Source of the DNA: JBIQKZ01 sp044464765
GTDB taxonomy: Bacteria > Pseudomonadota > Gammaproteobacteria > Burkholderiales > Burkholderiaceae_B
Assembly (NCBI GenBank): GCA_044464765.1
Contig: JBIQKZ010000002.1
Coordinates: 62,001-126,000, forward strand
Reading direction: 5' to 3'
DNA: 64,000 bases
Of the stretch, positions 1 through 8,210 are shown piece by piece (within the stretch, counting starts at the first letter, position 1; every line of letters begins with the position of its first letter). A model generated the notes under the pieces. It was not told where the DNA came from. It worked only from the letters and a program-made list of their open reading frames with translations, and searched no databases. The position numbers and the translations under genes are program-made.

Positions 1-84
1 ATCACCAACAAGACCGTTGGCACCATCCTGACCGACTACCACGATCCATTTGCCGCCGAGTGCAAGATGGACACCAGCAAATAA
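1..84 (+). CDS. C-terminal end of an unidentified protein (5' truncated by the window edge)
   Basis: An open frame from base 1 ends at a TAA at 82-84 and encodes the last 27 residues, ending in KMDTSK. It lies 16 bp upstream of the Rieske alpha-subunit start, and that gene's ribosome binding site (AAGGAGC) overlaps this stop codon, so the two are probably co-transcribed. The fragment is too short for me to recognise a family. It is likely another member of the aromatic-catabolism operon that enters the window from the left. Confidence 0.6.
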   Translation: MTNKTVGTILTDYHDPFAAECKMDTSK

Positions 85-100
85 GGAGCACAGAGGCGCC

Positions 101-1405
101 ATGCAGTACACCGACCAGCAAATCGACGCACTTGTACGCAGTGACAGCGTGCATAAATCGGTCTACACCGATCCGGAAATATTCCGGATGGAAATGGACC
201 GAATCTATGGGCATGCCTGGATCTATGTGGGGCACGAGAGCCAGGCGCCCAAAGCCGGCGACTACCACACCACTCTCTTGGGCGACCAGGACGTCATTCT
301 GGTCCGGGCCATGGACAACAAAATGTATGTCCTGTACAACCGATGTCCGCACAAGGGCGCCAAGGTGGTTGCCGACGGGGATGGCCATGCCGGCAAGTTC
401 TTCCGCTGTCCCTATCACGCCTGGACCTTCAAGCTGGACGGCGATCATCTGGCCGCGCCGATGCGACGTGGTTTCGAGAACACTTCGTTCGACCCAAAAA
501 GCCCTGAGTTTTCCATGCGTCGGGTCGCCAGGGTCGAGAACTATCGTGGTTTTATCTTCGCCAGCCAGGCAGACAAGGGGCCAACGCTGCACGAGTTTCT
601 GGGCGGGGTAAGGTCATCCATCGACAATCTGTGCGACCGCTCTCCCGTCGGCGAGGTCGAAGTGGCGGGCGGCGTTTTCAAGGTCATGCAGCCATCGAAC
701 TGGAAAGTCTTCTACGAGAACCTGCACGACACCATGCATGCGAACGTCACGCACGAATCGTCCTATACATCGGCGCGCGAGCAAGCCAAGGCGTTGGGCA
801 ACATGCCGCTTGAGCTTCATATCATGGACGGCAACGGCGAACCCTACGACTTCTGGGAAAAACTCGCGCTTATGGCCTTCGACTACGGCCATGGCTATAT
901 GGAAGGCATATTCAATCCGGGCGCCATCGAAACCGATCCCATCACCCGATCCCATTTCGAAACCCTGGAGTCCGCCTATGGGCGCGATCGCGCCCTGGCC
1001 ATTCTGGGCGAGAACCGTCACAACACGATTATCTACGGCAGCGGATCACCCCACACGGTCTTCCAGCAATTCCGCGTGATCCGGCCCATCGCCGTGGACA
1101 AGACCATGGTCGAAATCCAGATATTCAAGCTGAAAGGCGCCCCCGAAGCCATATTCAAGCGCGGCCTCATGTATGGAAACCTGATCAACTCGCCATCGTC
1201 CAATGTCATGCCCGACGACCTGGAAGTCTATAACCGCTGCCAGGAAGGCAACCTGACCCGAGGCGGCGATTGGGTGAGCCAGCACCGTTACGCCGGCACC
1301 GACAAGAAAATCGAGGGCGGCATGACCGCTATCAATGGAACCAGCGAACTTCCCATGCGCAATCAATTCCGCGCATGGAAGCAATACATGCTCGGCCAGG
1401 TTTAA
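101..1405 (+). CDS. Rieske non-heme iron ring-hydroxylating dioxygenase, alpha (large) subunit
   Basis: 434 aa. The N-terminal Rieske domain carries the [2Fe-2S] ligands C82, H84, C103 and H106 (CPH...CPYH). The C-terminal catalytic domain has D210, H213 and H218 in the D-x2-H-x4-H pattern, where D210 would bridge electrons and the two histidines bind mononuclear iron; D372 or D373 is the probable third ligand. The family adds both atoms of O2 to an aromatic ring to give a cis-dihydrodiol. The ATG at 101 is chosen because AAGGAGC sits just upstream; an in-frame start at 50 would overlap the previous gene. The beta subunit follows after 12 bp. No ferredoxin or reductase gene is adjacent, so electrons must come from proteins encoded elsewhere. 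The substrate is unknown. Confidence 0.93.
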   Translation: MQYTDQQIDALVRSDSVHKSVYTDPEIFRMEMDRIYGHAWIYVGHESQAPKAGDYHTTLLGDQDVILVRAMDNKMYVLYNRCPHKGAKVVADGDGHAGKFFRCPYHAWTFKLDGDHLAAPMRRGFENTSFDPKSPEFSMRRVARVENYRGFIFASQADKGPTLHEFLGGVRSSIDNLCDRSPVGEVEVAGGVFKVMQPSNWKVFYENLHDTMHANVTHESSYTSAREQAKALGNMPLELHIMDGNGEPYDFWEKLALMAFDYGHGYMEGIFNPGAIETDPITRSHFETLESAYGRDRALAILGENRHNTIIYGSGSPHTVFQQFRVIRPIAVDKTMVEIQIFKLKGAPEAIFKRGLMYGNLINSPSSNVMPDDLEVYNRCQEGNLTRGGDWVSQHRYAGTDKKIEGGMTAINGTSELPMRNQFRAWKQYMLGQV

Positions 1406-1417
1406 GGAGAATTCACC

Positions 1418-1951
1418 ATGCTTTTCGATATCGACTTCGACGTGGCAACCGAGGATGCCAAACCCATATCCGCGCCGGCCGACACCTGGCACCGCGTGCA
1501 GCAATTCATCTATCACGAGGCACGCCTGCTGGACGAACGGCGCTGGCAGGAATGGCTGGATCTCTGGACCGATGAAGGCATGTACTGGATTCCCCAGGTT
1601 CATGGTCAGGAAAGCCCTTTTGATCATATCTCGCTGTGCTGGGACAACAAGATGCTGCGTGAGCTGCGCATGCGCACCCTGGAAAATCCGCACAACTGGG
1701 CCCAACAACCCATTACCCACACAAACCGGGTCGTGGGCAGCATCATGATCGACGGCACCGATGCCGACGGCTTCCTGATCGTGCGCTCGGCATTTCACCT
1801 GACCGAATGGCGCAAGGGCGACGCGCGCCATCTGGCGGGGTCGTATATCCACAAACTGACGCCGGCAGGCGATAGCTGGAAAATCCATCTGAAACAGGTG
1901 AATCTGGTCAACTGCACCGATGTGCATTCCGCCATACAGGTGTACATTTGA
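1418..1951 (+). CDS. Ring-hydroxylating dioxygenase, beta (small) subunit
   Basis: 177 aa, the usual length for the structural beta subunit of Rieske dioxygenases (SnoaL/NTF2-like cone fold). Typical elements are the N-terminal EARLLDERRWQEWLDLW helix and the later W-x4-DEGMYWIP strand. It has no metal site; it assembles with the alpha subunit, usually as alpha3beta3, and can influence substrate choice. AAGGAGA precedes the ATG. The gene lies 12 bp after the alpha subunit, and its TGA overlaps the TTG start of the next gene, so translation is probably coupled. Confidence 0.9.
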   Translation: MLFDIDFDVATEDAKPISAPADTWHRVQQFIYHEARLLDERRWQEWLDLWTDEGMYWIPQVHGQESPFDHISLCWDNKMLRELRMRTLENPHNWAQQPITHTNRVVGSIMIDGTDADGFLIVRSAFHLTEWRKGDARHLAGSYIHKLTPAGDSWKIHLKQVNLVNCTDVHSAIQVYI

Positions 1952-2565
1952 ACGCAGCCGGAACATCTCGCGCCGCCCTGCTCGCCCTGCATTACCAAAA
2001 CGATGTCCTGCATCCCGACGGAAAAATCCGGGTCGGGCTGGATGCCAACAGCCCTGTTCGCCACGCCGTCCTGGAGGCGGCCGGCACGCTCCTGGGCCAG
2101 GCGCGCAAACACAACGTCCCCATCATTCACGTTCGCATCGCCTTCCGGCCCGACTACGCCGACCTGATCGCCAACGCCCCAATCTTCCGTAACGTCAAGG
2201 CCATTGGTGCGGTGCGCGAGGGCGACTGGGGATCTCAATTCTTCGACACACTGGCGCCCGACACCCGAAGCACTCGGGAATTCGTCGTCAAGCACACGCG
2301 CATCAATGCCTTCTTCGGCACGCAACTGGAAGAAATCCTGCGCCTTCTCGACGCGCGCCGACTATTGGTCGCCGGCGTTGCCACCCATTCTGTGGTGGAA
2401 AGCACCGTGCGCCACGCCGTGGATATGGGCTACGAAGTGTCCGTCGCCTCCCATGCCTGCGCGGCTGCCGATCCCGCCGTTCACCAAGCCTCGTTGGACA
2501 GCATGGCGGTCATTGCCCAGATTCTGGACACCGAGTCCGTCCATGGCTTCTTCGACCCGCACTAA
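1948..2565 (+). CDS. Isochorismatase-fold protein with degenerate catalytic triad
   Basis: 205 aa from a TTG codon whose last two bases are part of the preceding TGA stop. The fold is clearly that of the isochorismatase/cysteine hydrolase family: the YQND strand, the VVKHTRINAFFGT segment, and GVATHSVVEST where active members have a C-V-E motif. Family enzymes use Asp, Lys and Cys (Gly replaces Cys in true isochorismatases). Here the Asp position is H15 and the Cys position V149; only K115 remains. It may therefore have different chemistry or a non-catalytic role. Position between a Rieske dioxygenase and an SDR suggests a part in the same pathway. No frameshift or stop interrupts the gene. 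Confidence 0.82.
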   Translation: MNAAGTSRAALLALHYQNDVLHPDGKIRVGLDANSPVRHAVLEAAGTLLGQARKHNVPIIHVRIAFRPDYADLIANAPIFRNVKAIGAVREGDWGSQFFDTLAPDTRSTREFVVKHTRINAFFGTQLEEILRLLDARRLLVAGVATHSVVESTVRHAVDMGYEVSVASHACAAADPAVHQASLDSMAVIAQILDTESVHGFFDPH

Positions 2566-2615
2566 CGTGCGCGATTGAACTCATTCGCCAACTTGAACTC
2601 TTTAGCCGACCGACA

Positions 2616-3446
2616 ATGAATACCCCTTCTTCGCATACAGCCCCTGCATTACAAGGCAAGACGGCCATCGTCACCGGCAGCACCCAAGGCCTGGGCGCCG
2701 ACATCGTAAGGGTGCTGGCAAGGCAGGGCGCCAACGTCGTGATCCTGGGCCGCAACACAGCGAACGGTAATGCCCTGGTCGCAGAAATCCACGCCACCGG
2801 CGCCGCAGGCGCCCTGTATTGCGAAACCGATATCCAGCAAGACGACCAGATCGACGCCTGCATCGCAGCAACGCTTGAACGCTTTGGCCGCCTGGATATC
2901 CTGGTGAACAACGCATGCAGCTACGATGACAACGGCGTGGATTCATCACGCGAGCAATGGCACCGCACGCTGGGCGTCAACCTGGTGTCGGCGGCGATCT
3001 TCGCGCAAAAGGCACTGGCTCACATGGAAGGTGGGGCTGCCATCGTCAATATGGGCAGCACCGGGGGGAAATTCGGCGCAGCCGGCCGCGCCCTATACCC
3101 GGCCTCTAAAGCGGCCATGCTGCAATTCACCAAAAACCTGGCTGTGTCCGTCGCCCCGCGCGGCATCCGTGTGCTGGCGGTATCGCCGGCCTGGACCTGG
3201 TCGCCCTCGGTCGAGCAGCTAAGCCACAGTTCGCGCCGCGACGCCGACCAGGTCGGCGCCCAATTCCACCCGCTGGGCCGGGTTGGCGATGGCAAGGAAA
3301 TCGGCAACGTAGTAGCCTTTGCCGCCTCGGAGGCGGCCTCGTGGATGACTGGGGTAGACATTCCTGTGGATGGCGGCTTCTCCGTGCTGGGACCGGACCA
3401 GGGAATCAGCCCTCGCGTCTGGTTCCAGCGCGCGCTCGACAAGTAA
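2616..3446 (+). CDS. SDR family NAD(P)-dependent oxidoreductase
   Basis: 276 aa classical short-chain dehydrogenase. The Rossmann motif TGSTQGLG is at residues 20-27, NNA follows in the middle of the protein, and the active site shows the catalytic Ser (MGST) and YPASK (Y-x3-K). The C-terminus has the usual PVDGGFSVLG segment. Next to a Rieske dioxygenase, the obvious hypothesis is a cis-dihydrodiol dehydrogenase that re-aromatises the diol to a catechol; this is inferred from context. The ATG at 2616 has only a weak Shine-Dalgarno. It begins 50 bp after the isochorismatase-like gene. Confidence 0.88.
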   Translation: MNTPSSHTAPALQGKTAIVTGSTQGLGADIVRVLARQGANVVILGRNTANGNALVAEIHATGAAGALYCETDIQQDDQIDACIAATLERFGRLDILVNNACSYDDNGVDSSREQWHRTLGVNLVSAAIFAQKALAHMEGGAAIVNMGSTGGKFGAAGRALYPASKAAMLQFTKNLAVSVAPRGIRVLAVSPAWTWSPSVEQLSHSSRRDADQVGAQFHPLGRVGDGKEIGNVVAFAASEAASWMTGVDIPVDGGFSVLGPDQGISPRVWFQRALDK

Positions 3447-3514
3447 GCAGGCAATGGTAAAGTAGTCGTTACTGTTTCACCCGCAACAACCGGGCTTACA
3501 TAAGGACGGCTACC

Positions 3515-4213
3515 ATGATCGATCTGTATTACTGGACCACCCCCAACGGGCACAAAATCACGCTGTTTCTGGAAGAAACCGGCACGCCTTATAACCTGAT
3601 CCCGATCAACATCAGCAAGGGCGAACAATTCCAGCCCGATTTCCTGAAAATCGCACCCAACAATCGCATTCCAGCCATGGTGGATACCGCACCGGCCGAT
3701 GGCGGCGAACCTATTTCTATTTTCGAGTCGGGCGCCATCCTGCTCTATCTCGCCGAAAAAACCGGTCGCTTCATCTCGACCGACCTGCGCGTACGCAACG
3801 ACATCCTGCAATGGCTGTTCTGGCAAATGGGCGGCCTGGGGCCCATGGCCGGCCAGAATCACCACTTCGCCACCTATGCGCCCGAGAAAATCCACTACGC
3901 CATCAATCGCTACGTGGGCGAAACCGGGCGCCTGTATGGCGTACTTAACAAGCGCCTGGCCGATCGCGAGTTCATCGCCGGCGACTATTCCATTGCCGAC
4001 ATGGCCTGCTATCCCTGGATCGTGCCGCACGAACGCCAGTTGCAAGACATCAACGACTTCCCCCACCTGAAACGCTGGTACGAGGCCATTTCCGAACGGC
4101 CCGCCACCTTGCGCGCGTACGAGCTGGCTCATGAAATCAACTCGGGGCCCACAGTGCACGACGAAGAAGCCCGCAAAATTCTGTTTAACCAAAACGCCCA
4201 AACAGTGAAATAA
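3515..4213 (+). CDS. Glutathione S-transferase family protein (YfcG/GstB-like)
   Basis: 232 aa. The N-terminal thioredoxin-like domain begins IDLYYWTTPNGHKITLFLEE and has the cis-proline region NRIPAMVD and the glutathione-binding ESGAILLYLAEKTG segment. The C-terminal helical domain contains the D-x6-D-like capping region (YSIADMACYPW). The TxNGxK motif near the N-terminus is typical of Nu-class, YfcG-like proteins, which act as disulfide-bond reductases or glutathione transferases in the cytoplasm. The ATG at 3515 is preceded by AAGGAC. It closes the left catabolic cluster and may detoxify reactive ring-cleavage products, which is an inference from position. Confidence 0.87.
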   Translation: MIDLYYWTTPNGHKITLFLEETGTPYNLIPINISKGEQFQPDFLKIAPNNRIPAMVDTAPADGGEPISIFESGAILLYLAEKTGRFISTDLRVRNDILQWLFWQMGGLGPMAGQNHHFATYAPEKIHYAINRYVGETGRLYGVLNKRLADREFIAGDYSIADMACYPWIVPHERQLQDINDFPHLKRWYEAISERPATLRAYELAHEINSGPTVHDEEARKILFNQNAQTVK

Positions 4214-4221
4214 GCTCGTTC

Positions 4222-5103
4222 ATGCATTCAACAGCGAATCCCAACGCCCAGCCACCGATAAGCTCGGCTAGCCGCCCTTGCCACGACAACGCACTGCGGT
4301 TTTCCAGCGCCGCCCGCCGGGCCGGAAAACTCGCCCTGGCAACCCTGGCCGGCGCACTGCTGGTGGCCTGCGCCAGTGGCCCCAGGGACACGATTTCCTT
4401 GATCCCCGCCGAACAGATCGCCCAGGAATCGGCCAAAGACGGCGTATTCACCCAACCCTTGAAATGGACACACATCAAGCCAGGCTGCCAGGGTGAATGC
4501 CCGCAGATTGAAGTCGATTCCCTGGTCTTTCCGGGCATACCCATCCTGACCGAACTAGTGGATCACGCCCTGGCCACCATGACGGGCACCAGCCCCGACT
4601 CCCCTCATCCCTACGACACAATCGCCCAATACGAAGACTATTTCTGGAAAACCGCCGCGCCGCGCGATTCCACGGTTTTCTCCGCCAAAACCCGTTATCG
4701 CACCAAGCACCTGACGGTTATCGAACTTGGCACCTGGCAATACTTCACTGGCATGGCCCACGGCATCAACGCCACCCAGTTCCTGAACTGGAACAATCAA
4801 ACCCAGAAGGTGCTGGGCCTGGCCGATATTCTTCAGCCCGGCCAGGAAAGCGCCTACATCGCAGCATTGCGCCAAGCACACACCCGCTGGCTGGCCACCA
4901 ACCAAGATGCACAGAACGACCCCGCAACCTATAACCGCACCTGGCCGTTTCAGCCCAGCGAAAACTTCGGGTTCACCGACGGCGGCCTGGTGGTCAAATA
5001 CCAGTCTTACGAAATCGCGCCGTATTCTCATGGGCAGCCTGAACTGCTGATCCCATATGGCGAGCTAACGGGCGTGCTTAAGCCGGAGTTTCTGCCTTCG
5101 TAG
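4222..5103 (+). CDS. DUF3298/RsiV-like putative lipoprotein
   Basis: 293 aa. An arginine-containing N-region is followed by the hydrophobic stretch LALATLAGALLVAC, with C50 as likely lipidation site, so it is probably anchored to a membrane on the periplasmic side. The C-terminal half matches the DUF3298 pattern (GFTDGGLVVKYQSYEIAPY...LLIPY). The N-terminal tail before the signal is long (about 38 residues), so the true start may be a downstream non-ATG codon. Function in this family is poorly defined; RsiV of Bacillus binds lysozyme. It lies 8 bp after the GST gene on the same strand. Confidence 0.7.
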   Translation: MHSTANPNAQPPISSASRPCHDNALRFSSAARRAGKLALATLAGALLVACASGPRDTISLIPAEQIAQESAKDGVFTQPLKWTHIKPGCQGECPQIEVDSLVFPGIPILTELVDHALATMTGTSPDSPHPYDTIAQYEDYFWKTAAPRDSTVFSAKTRYRTKHLTVIELGTWQYFTGMAHGINATQFLNWNNQTQKVLGLADILQPGQESAYIAALRQAHTRWLATNQDAQNDPATYNRTWPFQPSENFGFTDGGLVVKYQSYEIAPYSHGQPELLIPYGELTGVLKPEFLPS

Positions 5104-5162
5104 GCCTGTGACCGCCGTCGCGTGCGGCAAGATTGCTGGGGTGTTAAATACCCTAGCGCTGA

Positions 5163-5379
5163 CCGCAGTTGCGCGGAGCGTGGCAAGACCTGGGCGCGGG
5201 TGTAAGGCGTGCGCCGCGTTTACGTCGTTTCACCGGGGGAAGTCGGCGGGAGCTGTCCGAGCACCGCAGCCGCCAACGGCGGCGAGGGCGAGTTCTCCCG
5301 CCGCCCGGCGAAACGACGTAAACGCGGGAAAAGCACGCCGTGCCCGCCGCCGAGGTCTTGCCACGCTCCGCGCAACGTC
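5163..5379. repeat. GC-rich self-complementary intergenic element, copy 1
   Basis: This fills most of the gap between two convergent genes. The outer arms 5168-5191 and 5353-5376 are perfectly complementary over 24 bases. A second perfect 18-bp pairing joins the CCGCGTTTACG... segment near 5213-5230 to its partner near 5311-5328. Further pairings are GGCGTGC with GCACGCC and GGCGGGAG with CTCCCGCC, and the apex is GCCGCC-AAC-GGCGGC (5269-5283). The whole can therefore fold into one long imperfect hairpin. A second copy is at 41916-42124. No convincing protein is encoded. Confidence 0.85.
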
Positions 5380-5418
5380 AACCTATCGACATCGACAGCC
5401 ACACAAGAAGCCAGCCTT

Positions 5419-6327
5419 CTACCAGCTCTCGTCCCGCTCAAACCGTTCCAGATCAAAGTACTTGGACGTAGAGTTGCCTTCCTGAGTATCGCTCTGGGCA
5501 GGCTTATCGGCCTTGGGCGCCGCCAGCACTGCGGGCGGAACAGGATCAGGCGTTTCCACCGTCGTCACCCCGAAACCCGCCGGGCCGGCCCCACCTTGAC
5601 CTGACCCGCCTCGGCCGGGCAGCACCACCGCTTCTGCGCCCGAACCGCTACGCGCCCGCTTCCTTTCACGCTCTGCCAGGACCTTGCGCGTTAGCGCATC
5701 CAACTGATCAGCCAGCGCCGTATGGTCCTTCAGACGCGCCCAATCAGCCGCATCCTGCTTCTGTAGATTGCGCGCCGTCACATCAGCGCCTTTCTGCAAC
5801 AACAGCCTGACCGTGCTCTCGCTGCCCGCATAGGCAGCCATCATCAGCGGCGATGTGCCATCCGGCGAAGGCGCGTTCACCATCGCCTTGTTGGCAAGAA
5901 GCATACGCGTCATATCAACGTTGCCCTTCGACGCCGCATAATGCAAGGGCGTCCAGCCCAGCCGATTGACCTCGGCGCCCTTCTTGATAAGCGCTTTTGC
6001 GCGATCGATATCGCCCACGATAGCCAGATACATCAACGGCGTTTCATCCGAGGCATTGGTCGCATTGACATTGATCTTCCGGTGAGCCACCAACAAATCG
6101 TAGGTTTTCCAGGCGCCGTCGCGGATCGCCTGCATCAATGCAGGCTGGCCCTTGCCGTTCACTGCATTCGGATCTTCTCCAAGCGCGAGCTGAGTTTTCA
6201 CCTGTTCCAGACGGTCATTGGCAATGTCGATCCAGAAATTGGCGGACGCAGCGTGAGCGACGCCCGCCAGCATCAGGGCAGCCAACATCATCATCCATTT
6301 GGCGCAGCATTGATTACGTGTATACAT
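5419..6327 (-). CDS. Secreted/periplasmic ankyrin-repeat protein
   Basis: 302 aa from the ATG at 6327. A signal peptide is visible: basic start MYTRNQCCAK, a hydrophobic core, then GVAHA-A as likely cleavage site. At least four ankyrin repeats follow (DETPLMYLAIVGDIDRAKAL, GWTPLHYAASKGNVDMTRML, GTSPLMMAAYAGSESTVRLL and a degenerate one). The tail is Arg/Lys-rich and then Gly/Pro-rich, ending in DLERFERDESW. Ankyrin repeats mediate protein contacts; the partner is unknown. An upstream in-frame ATG at 6354 is possible but would add nine residues before the signal. It lies downstream of tatD in the mltG-tmk-holB-tatD run. Confidence 0.82.
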   Translation of the reverse strand: MYTRNQCCAKWMMMLAALMLAGVAHAASANFWIDIANDRLEQVKTQLALGEDPNAVNGKGQPALMQAIRDGAWKTYDLLVAHRKINVNATNASDETPLMYLAIVGDIDRAKALIKKGAEVNRLGWTPLHYAASKGNVDMTRMLLANKAMVNAPSPDGTSPLMMAAYAGSESTVRLLLQKGADVTARNLQKQDAADWARLKDHTALADQLDALTRKVLAERERKRARSGSGAEAVVLPGRGGSGQGGAGPAGFGVTTVETPDPVPPAVLAAPKADKPAQSDTQEGNSTSKYFDLERFERDESW

Positions 6328-6362
6328 GGCTAATTTTGCCGCTCCAGACGGCATTACGAAAA

Positions 6363-7133
6363 TTACCGTACAACCTTGCTGAACAGCGTAAAGAAGTTGT
6401 CGGTGGTTCGGGAAGCGATCTCGCTGACGGGCACGCCGCGCAGGTCGGCAATCTTTTCGGCGACATGGATTACTTTCGAGGGATCATTGGTTTTGCCACG
6501 ATACGGCACCGGCGCCAGGAACGGTGAATCGGTTTCGATCAGCAAGCGCTCCAATGGCATTTTAGCGGCCAGATCCTGCAAATCCGTCGCCTTCTTGAAG
6601 GTGACAATGCCGGACAGCGAAATATAGAAATTCATGGCCATGGCAGCCTGCGCCACTTCCCACGATTCGGTAAAACAATGCATGACGCCGCCGCATTCGT
6701 GCGCTTTTTCCTCTTCCATGATGCGCAGCGTATCGGCACTGGCCGACCGGGTATGAATGATCAAAGGCAGGCCCGCCTGGCGGGCCGCCCGAATATGCGT
6801 GCGAAAACGTTCGCGCTGCCATTCCAGCGGCTCGCTCATGCGGAAATAATCCAGCCCTGTTTCCCCAATGGCCACCACTTTGCGGGAAGCCGCCATGTTG
6901 ACCAACTCGTCCACAGATGGCTCGGGCGTATCTTCGTAGTCGGGATGAACCCCCACCGACGCATACAGATTGTCGTGAGGTGCAACAATATCCATCAGCC
7001 GGGGCCAGTCGGGCAGGTTGACGCTGACCACCAGCGCATGCCCGACCTGGTTGTCGCGCATGCGCTGCAAAATGTCCGGCAGGTTGGCGGACAGATCGGG
7101 AAAATCAAGGTGGCAATGGGAATCTACATACAT
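6363..7133 (-). CDS. TatD family metal-dependent hydrolase (YcfH-like)
   Basis: 256 aa, full length for the family. The metal-binding HxH is at the N-terminus (DSHCHLDF). GETGLDYF supplies the conserved Glu, LIIHTRSA and GVMHCFT supply later His ligands, and ETDSPFLAPVPYRG is the TatD signature. These TIM-barrel proteins are Mg-dependent deoxyribonucleases or phosphoesterases in the cytoplasm. It lies 10 bp downstream of holB, matching the tmk-holB-ycfH arrangement known in proteobacteria. Confidence 0.93.
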   Translation of the reverse strand: MYVDSHCHLDFPDLSANLPDILQRMRDNQVGHALVVSVNLPDWPRLMDIVAPHDNLYASVGVHPDYEDTPEPSVDELVNMAASRKVVAIGETGLDYFRMSEPLEWQRERFRTHIRAARQAGLPLIIHTRSASADTLRIMEEEKAHECGGVMHCFTESWEVAQAAMAMNFYISLSGIVTFKKATDLQDLAAKMPLERLLIETDSPFLAPVPYRGKTNDPSKVIHVAEKIADLRGVPVSEIASRTTDNFFTLFSKVVR

Positions 7134-7143
7134 AATCGGATAA

Positions 7144-8202
7144 TCAGGAACGGACTGTCGCGCGGCACGCCAGTGCGACGCGTTGCAAAGCGCTATGAGT
7201 TAATAGTTTAACGTTCAACGGATGATCGGCCACAGCCCGCTGTACAGCCAGCCAGCGGGCCGTTTCAGACAGGTCGGCAAACGAGGCCGCGCGCGCCGTT
7301 GCGCCGATTTCTTCCGCCATCGAAGGAAAGTACCGTATCGGTGCGCCCGTGGCGGCAAGCAGCAAGTCGACAAACAAACGCTGCAAGGCGTCCACCCACG
7401 CGACAACCGCCTGTTTTTCCAGTTGGTCAGCCACCGACCCGATATCCACGGCTGCCCCTCGGGCCAAAGGCTTAAGCAAATCGGCCAGCCATCGCGGGCA
7501 GGCGGGTTCGCCGCTTTGCGCCAGTTGCAGCGCCAGCAAGGGCGCGCCACCGGCCGCCGCCAGCCACAGGCCCGACTCATCAACGCCTTGCTCCTTCAGC
7601 CATTGGGCGGACTGCCCGGCATCGGGAACCGGCAAGGGCAATCGGCGGCATCGCGAAACCAGGGTCGGCAACAAGCGGTCAGGCGCATCGGCAGAGATCA
7701 GAAAAACGGTGTGTTCGGGCGGCTCTTCAAGAACCTTCAGCAAGGCGTTGGCCGAAATCGCATTCATGGCTTCGGCGGGATAAAGAACCGCCACCCGCCA
7801 GCCGCCACGATGCGTTGCCGTATTGAACCAATCGTGCAACTTTCGCAGCTGCTCGACCCGTATATCGCGCGACAGTGCTTTCTTTGGCGCGCCGGCGTCT
7901 GCCTCGGACGCCTCTTCCGGCGCCTCGCCATCTTCTTGCACCGCTACAGCATCGGGGCGCAGCAAGCGCAAATCGGGATGGTTTCCGCCCGCCAGCCAGA
8001 CACAGGCTTCGCAATGTCCGCATGCGAGACCATTGATCGACGTCTCGCACAACAGGCTGGCTGCTGCGGCCTTCAGGAATTGACGTTTGCCGATGCCCGG
8101 CAGGCCGTGCACCAGCCAGGCATGAGCGAAACGATCTTTACGGCTCAGCCATTGACTGGCCAAATCCGTCTGCCACGGGAGGAAACGTGCAACATCCGAC
8201 AT
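7144..8202 (-). CDS. holB: DNA polymerase III subunit delta'
   Basis: 352 aa. The AAA+ fold starts with HAWLVHGLPGIGKRQF, a degenerate Walker A with Arg in place of Ser/Thr, as expected for the non-hydrolysing delta' subunit. A zinc module with four Cys follows (the CGHCEAC region). The sensor segment has LLKVLEEPP and the clamp-loader SRC motif (TLVSRCRRL). Its job is to complete the clamp-loader ring that places the beta sliding clamp on DNA. The neighbouring tmk-like order supports the call, although an FAH-family gene separates the two here. Confidence 0.94.
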   Translation of the reverse strand: MSDVARFLPWQTDLASQWLSRKDRFAHAWLVHGLPGIGKRQFLKAAAASLLCETSINGLACGHCEACVWLAGGNHPDLRLLRPDAVAVQEDGEAPEEASEADAGAPKKALSRDIRVEQLRKLHDWFNTATHRGGWRVAVLYPAEAMNAISANALLKVLEEPPEHTVFLISADAPDRLLPTLVSRCRRLPLPVPDAGQSAQWLKEQGVDESGLWLAAAGGAPLLALQLAQSGEPACPRWLADLLKPLARGAAVDIGSVADQLEKQAVVAWVDALQRLFVDLLLAATGAPIRYFPSMAEEIGATARAASFADLSETARWLAVQRAVADHPLNVKLLTHSALQRVALACRATVRS

Positions 8203-8210
8203 GCGAGCGC

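Noticed and set aside
5108..5485. Small reading frames inside the foldback element, and a similar minus-strand frame (RRFAGRRENSPSPPLAAAV) in both copies
   Set aside because: The shared peptide follows from the nearly identical apex DNA. Arms vary to keep pairing, not coding, and there is no ribosome binding site. A structure explains the pattern better.
7144..8202. HolB Walker A with Arg instead of Ser/Thr as a sign of decay
   Set aside because: Delta' subunits normally lack ATPase activity and often have a degenerate P-loop; the gene is otherwise intact.
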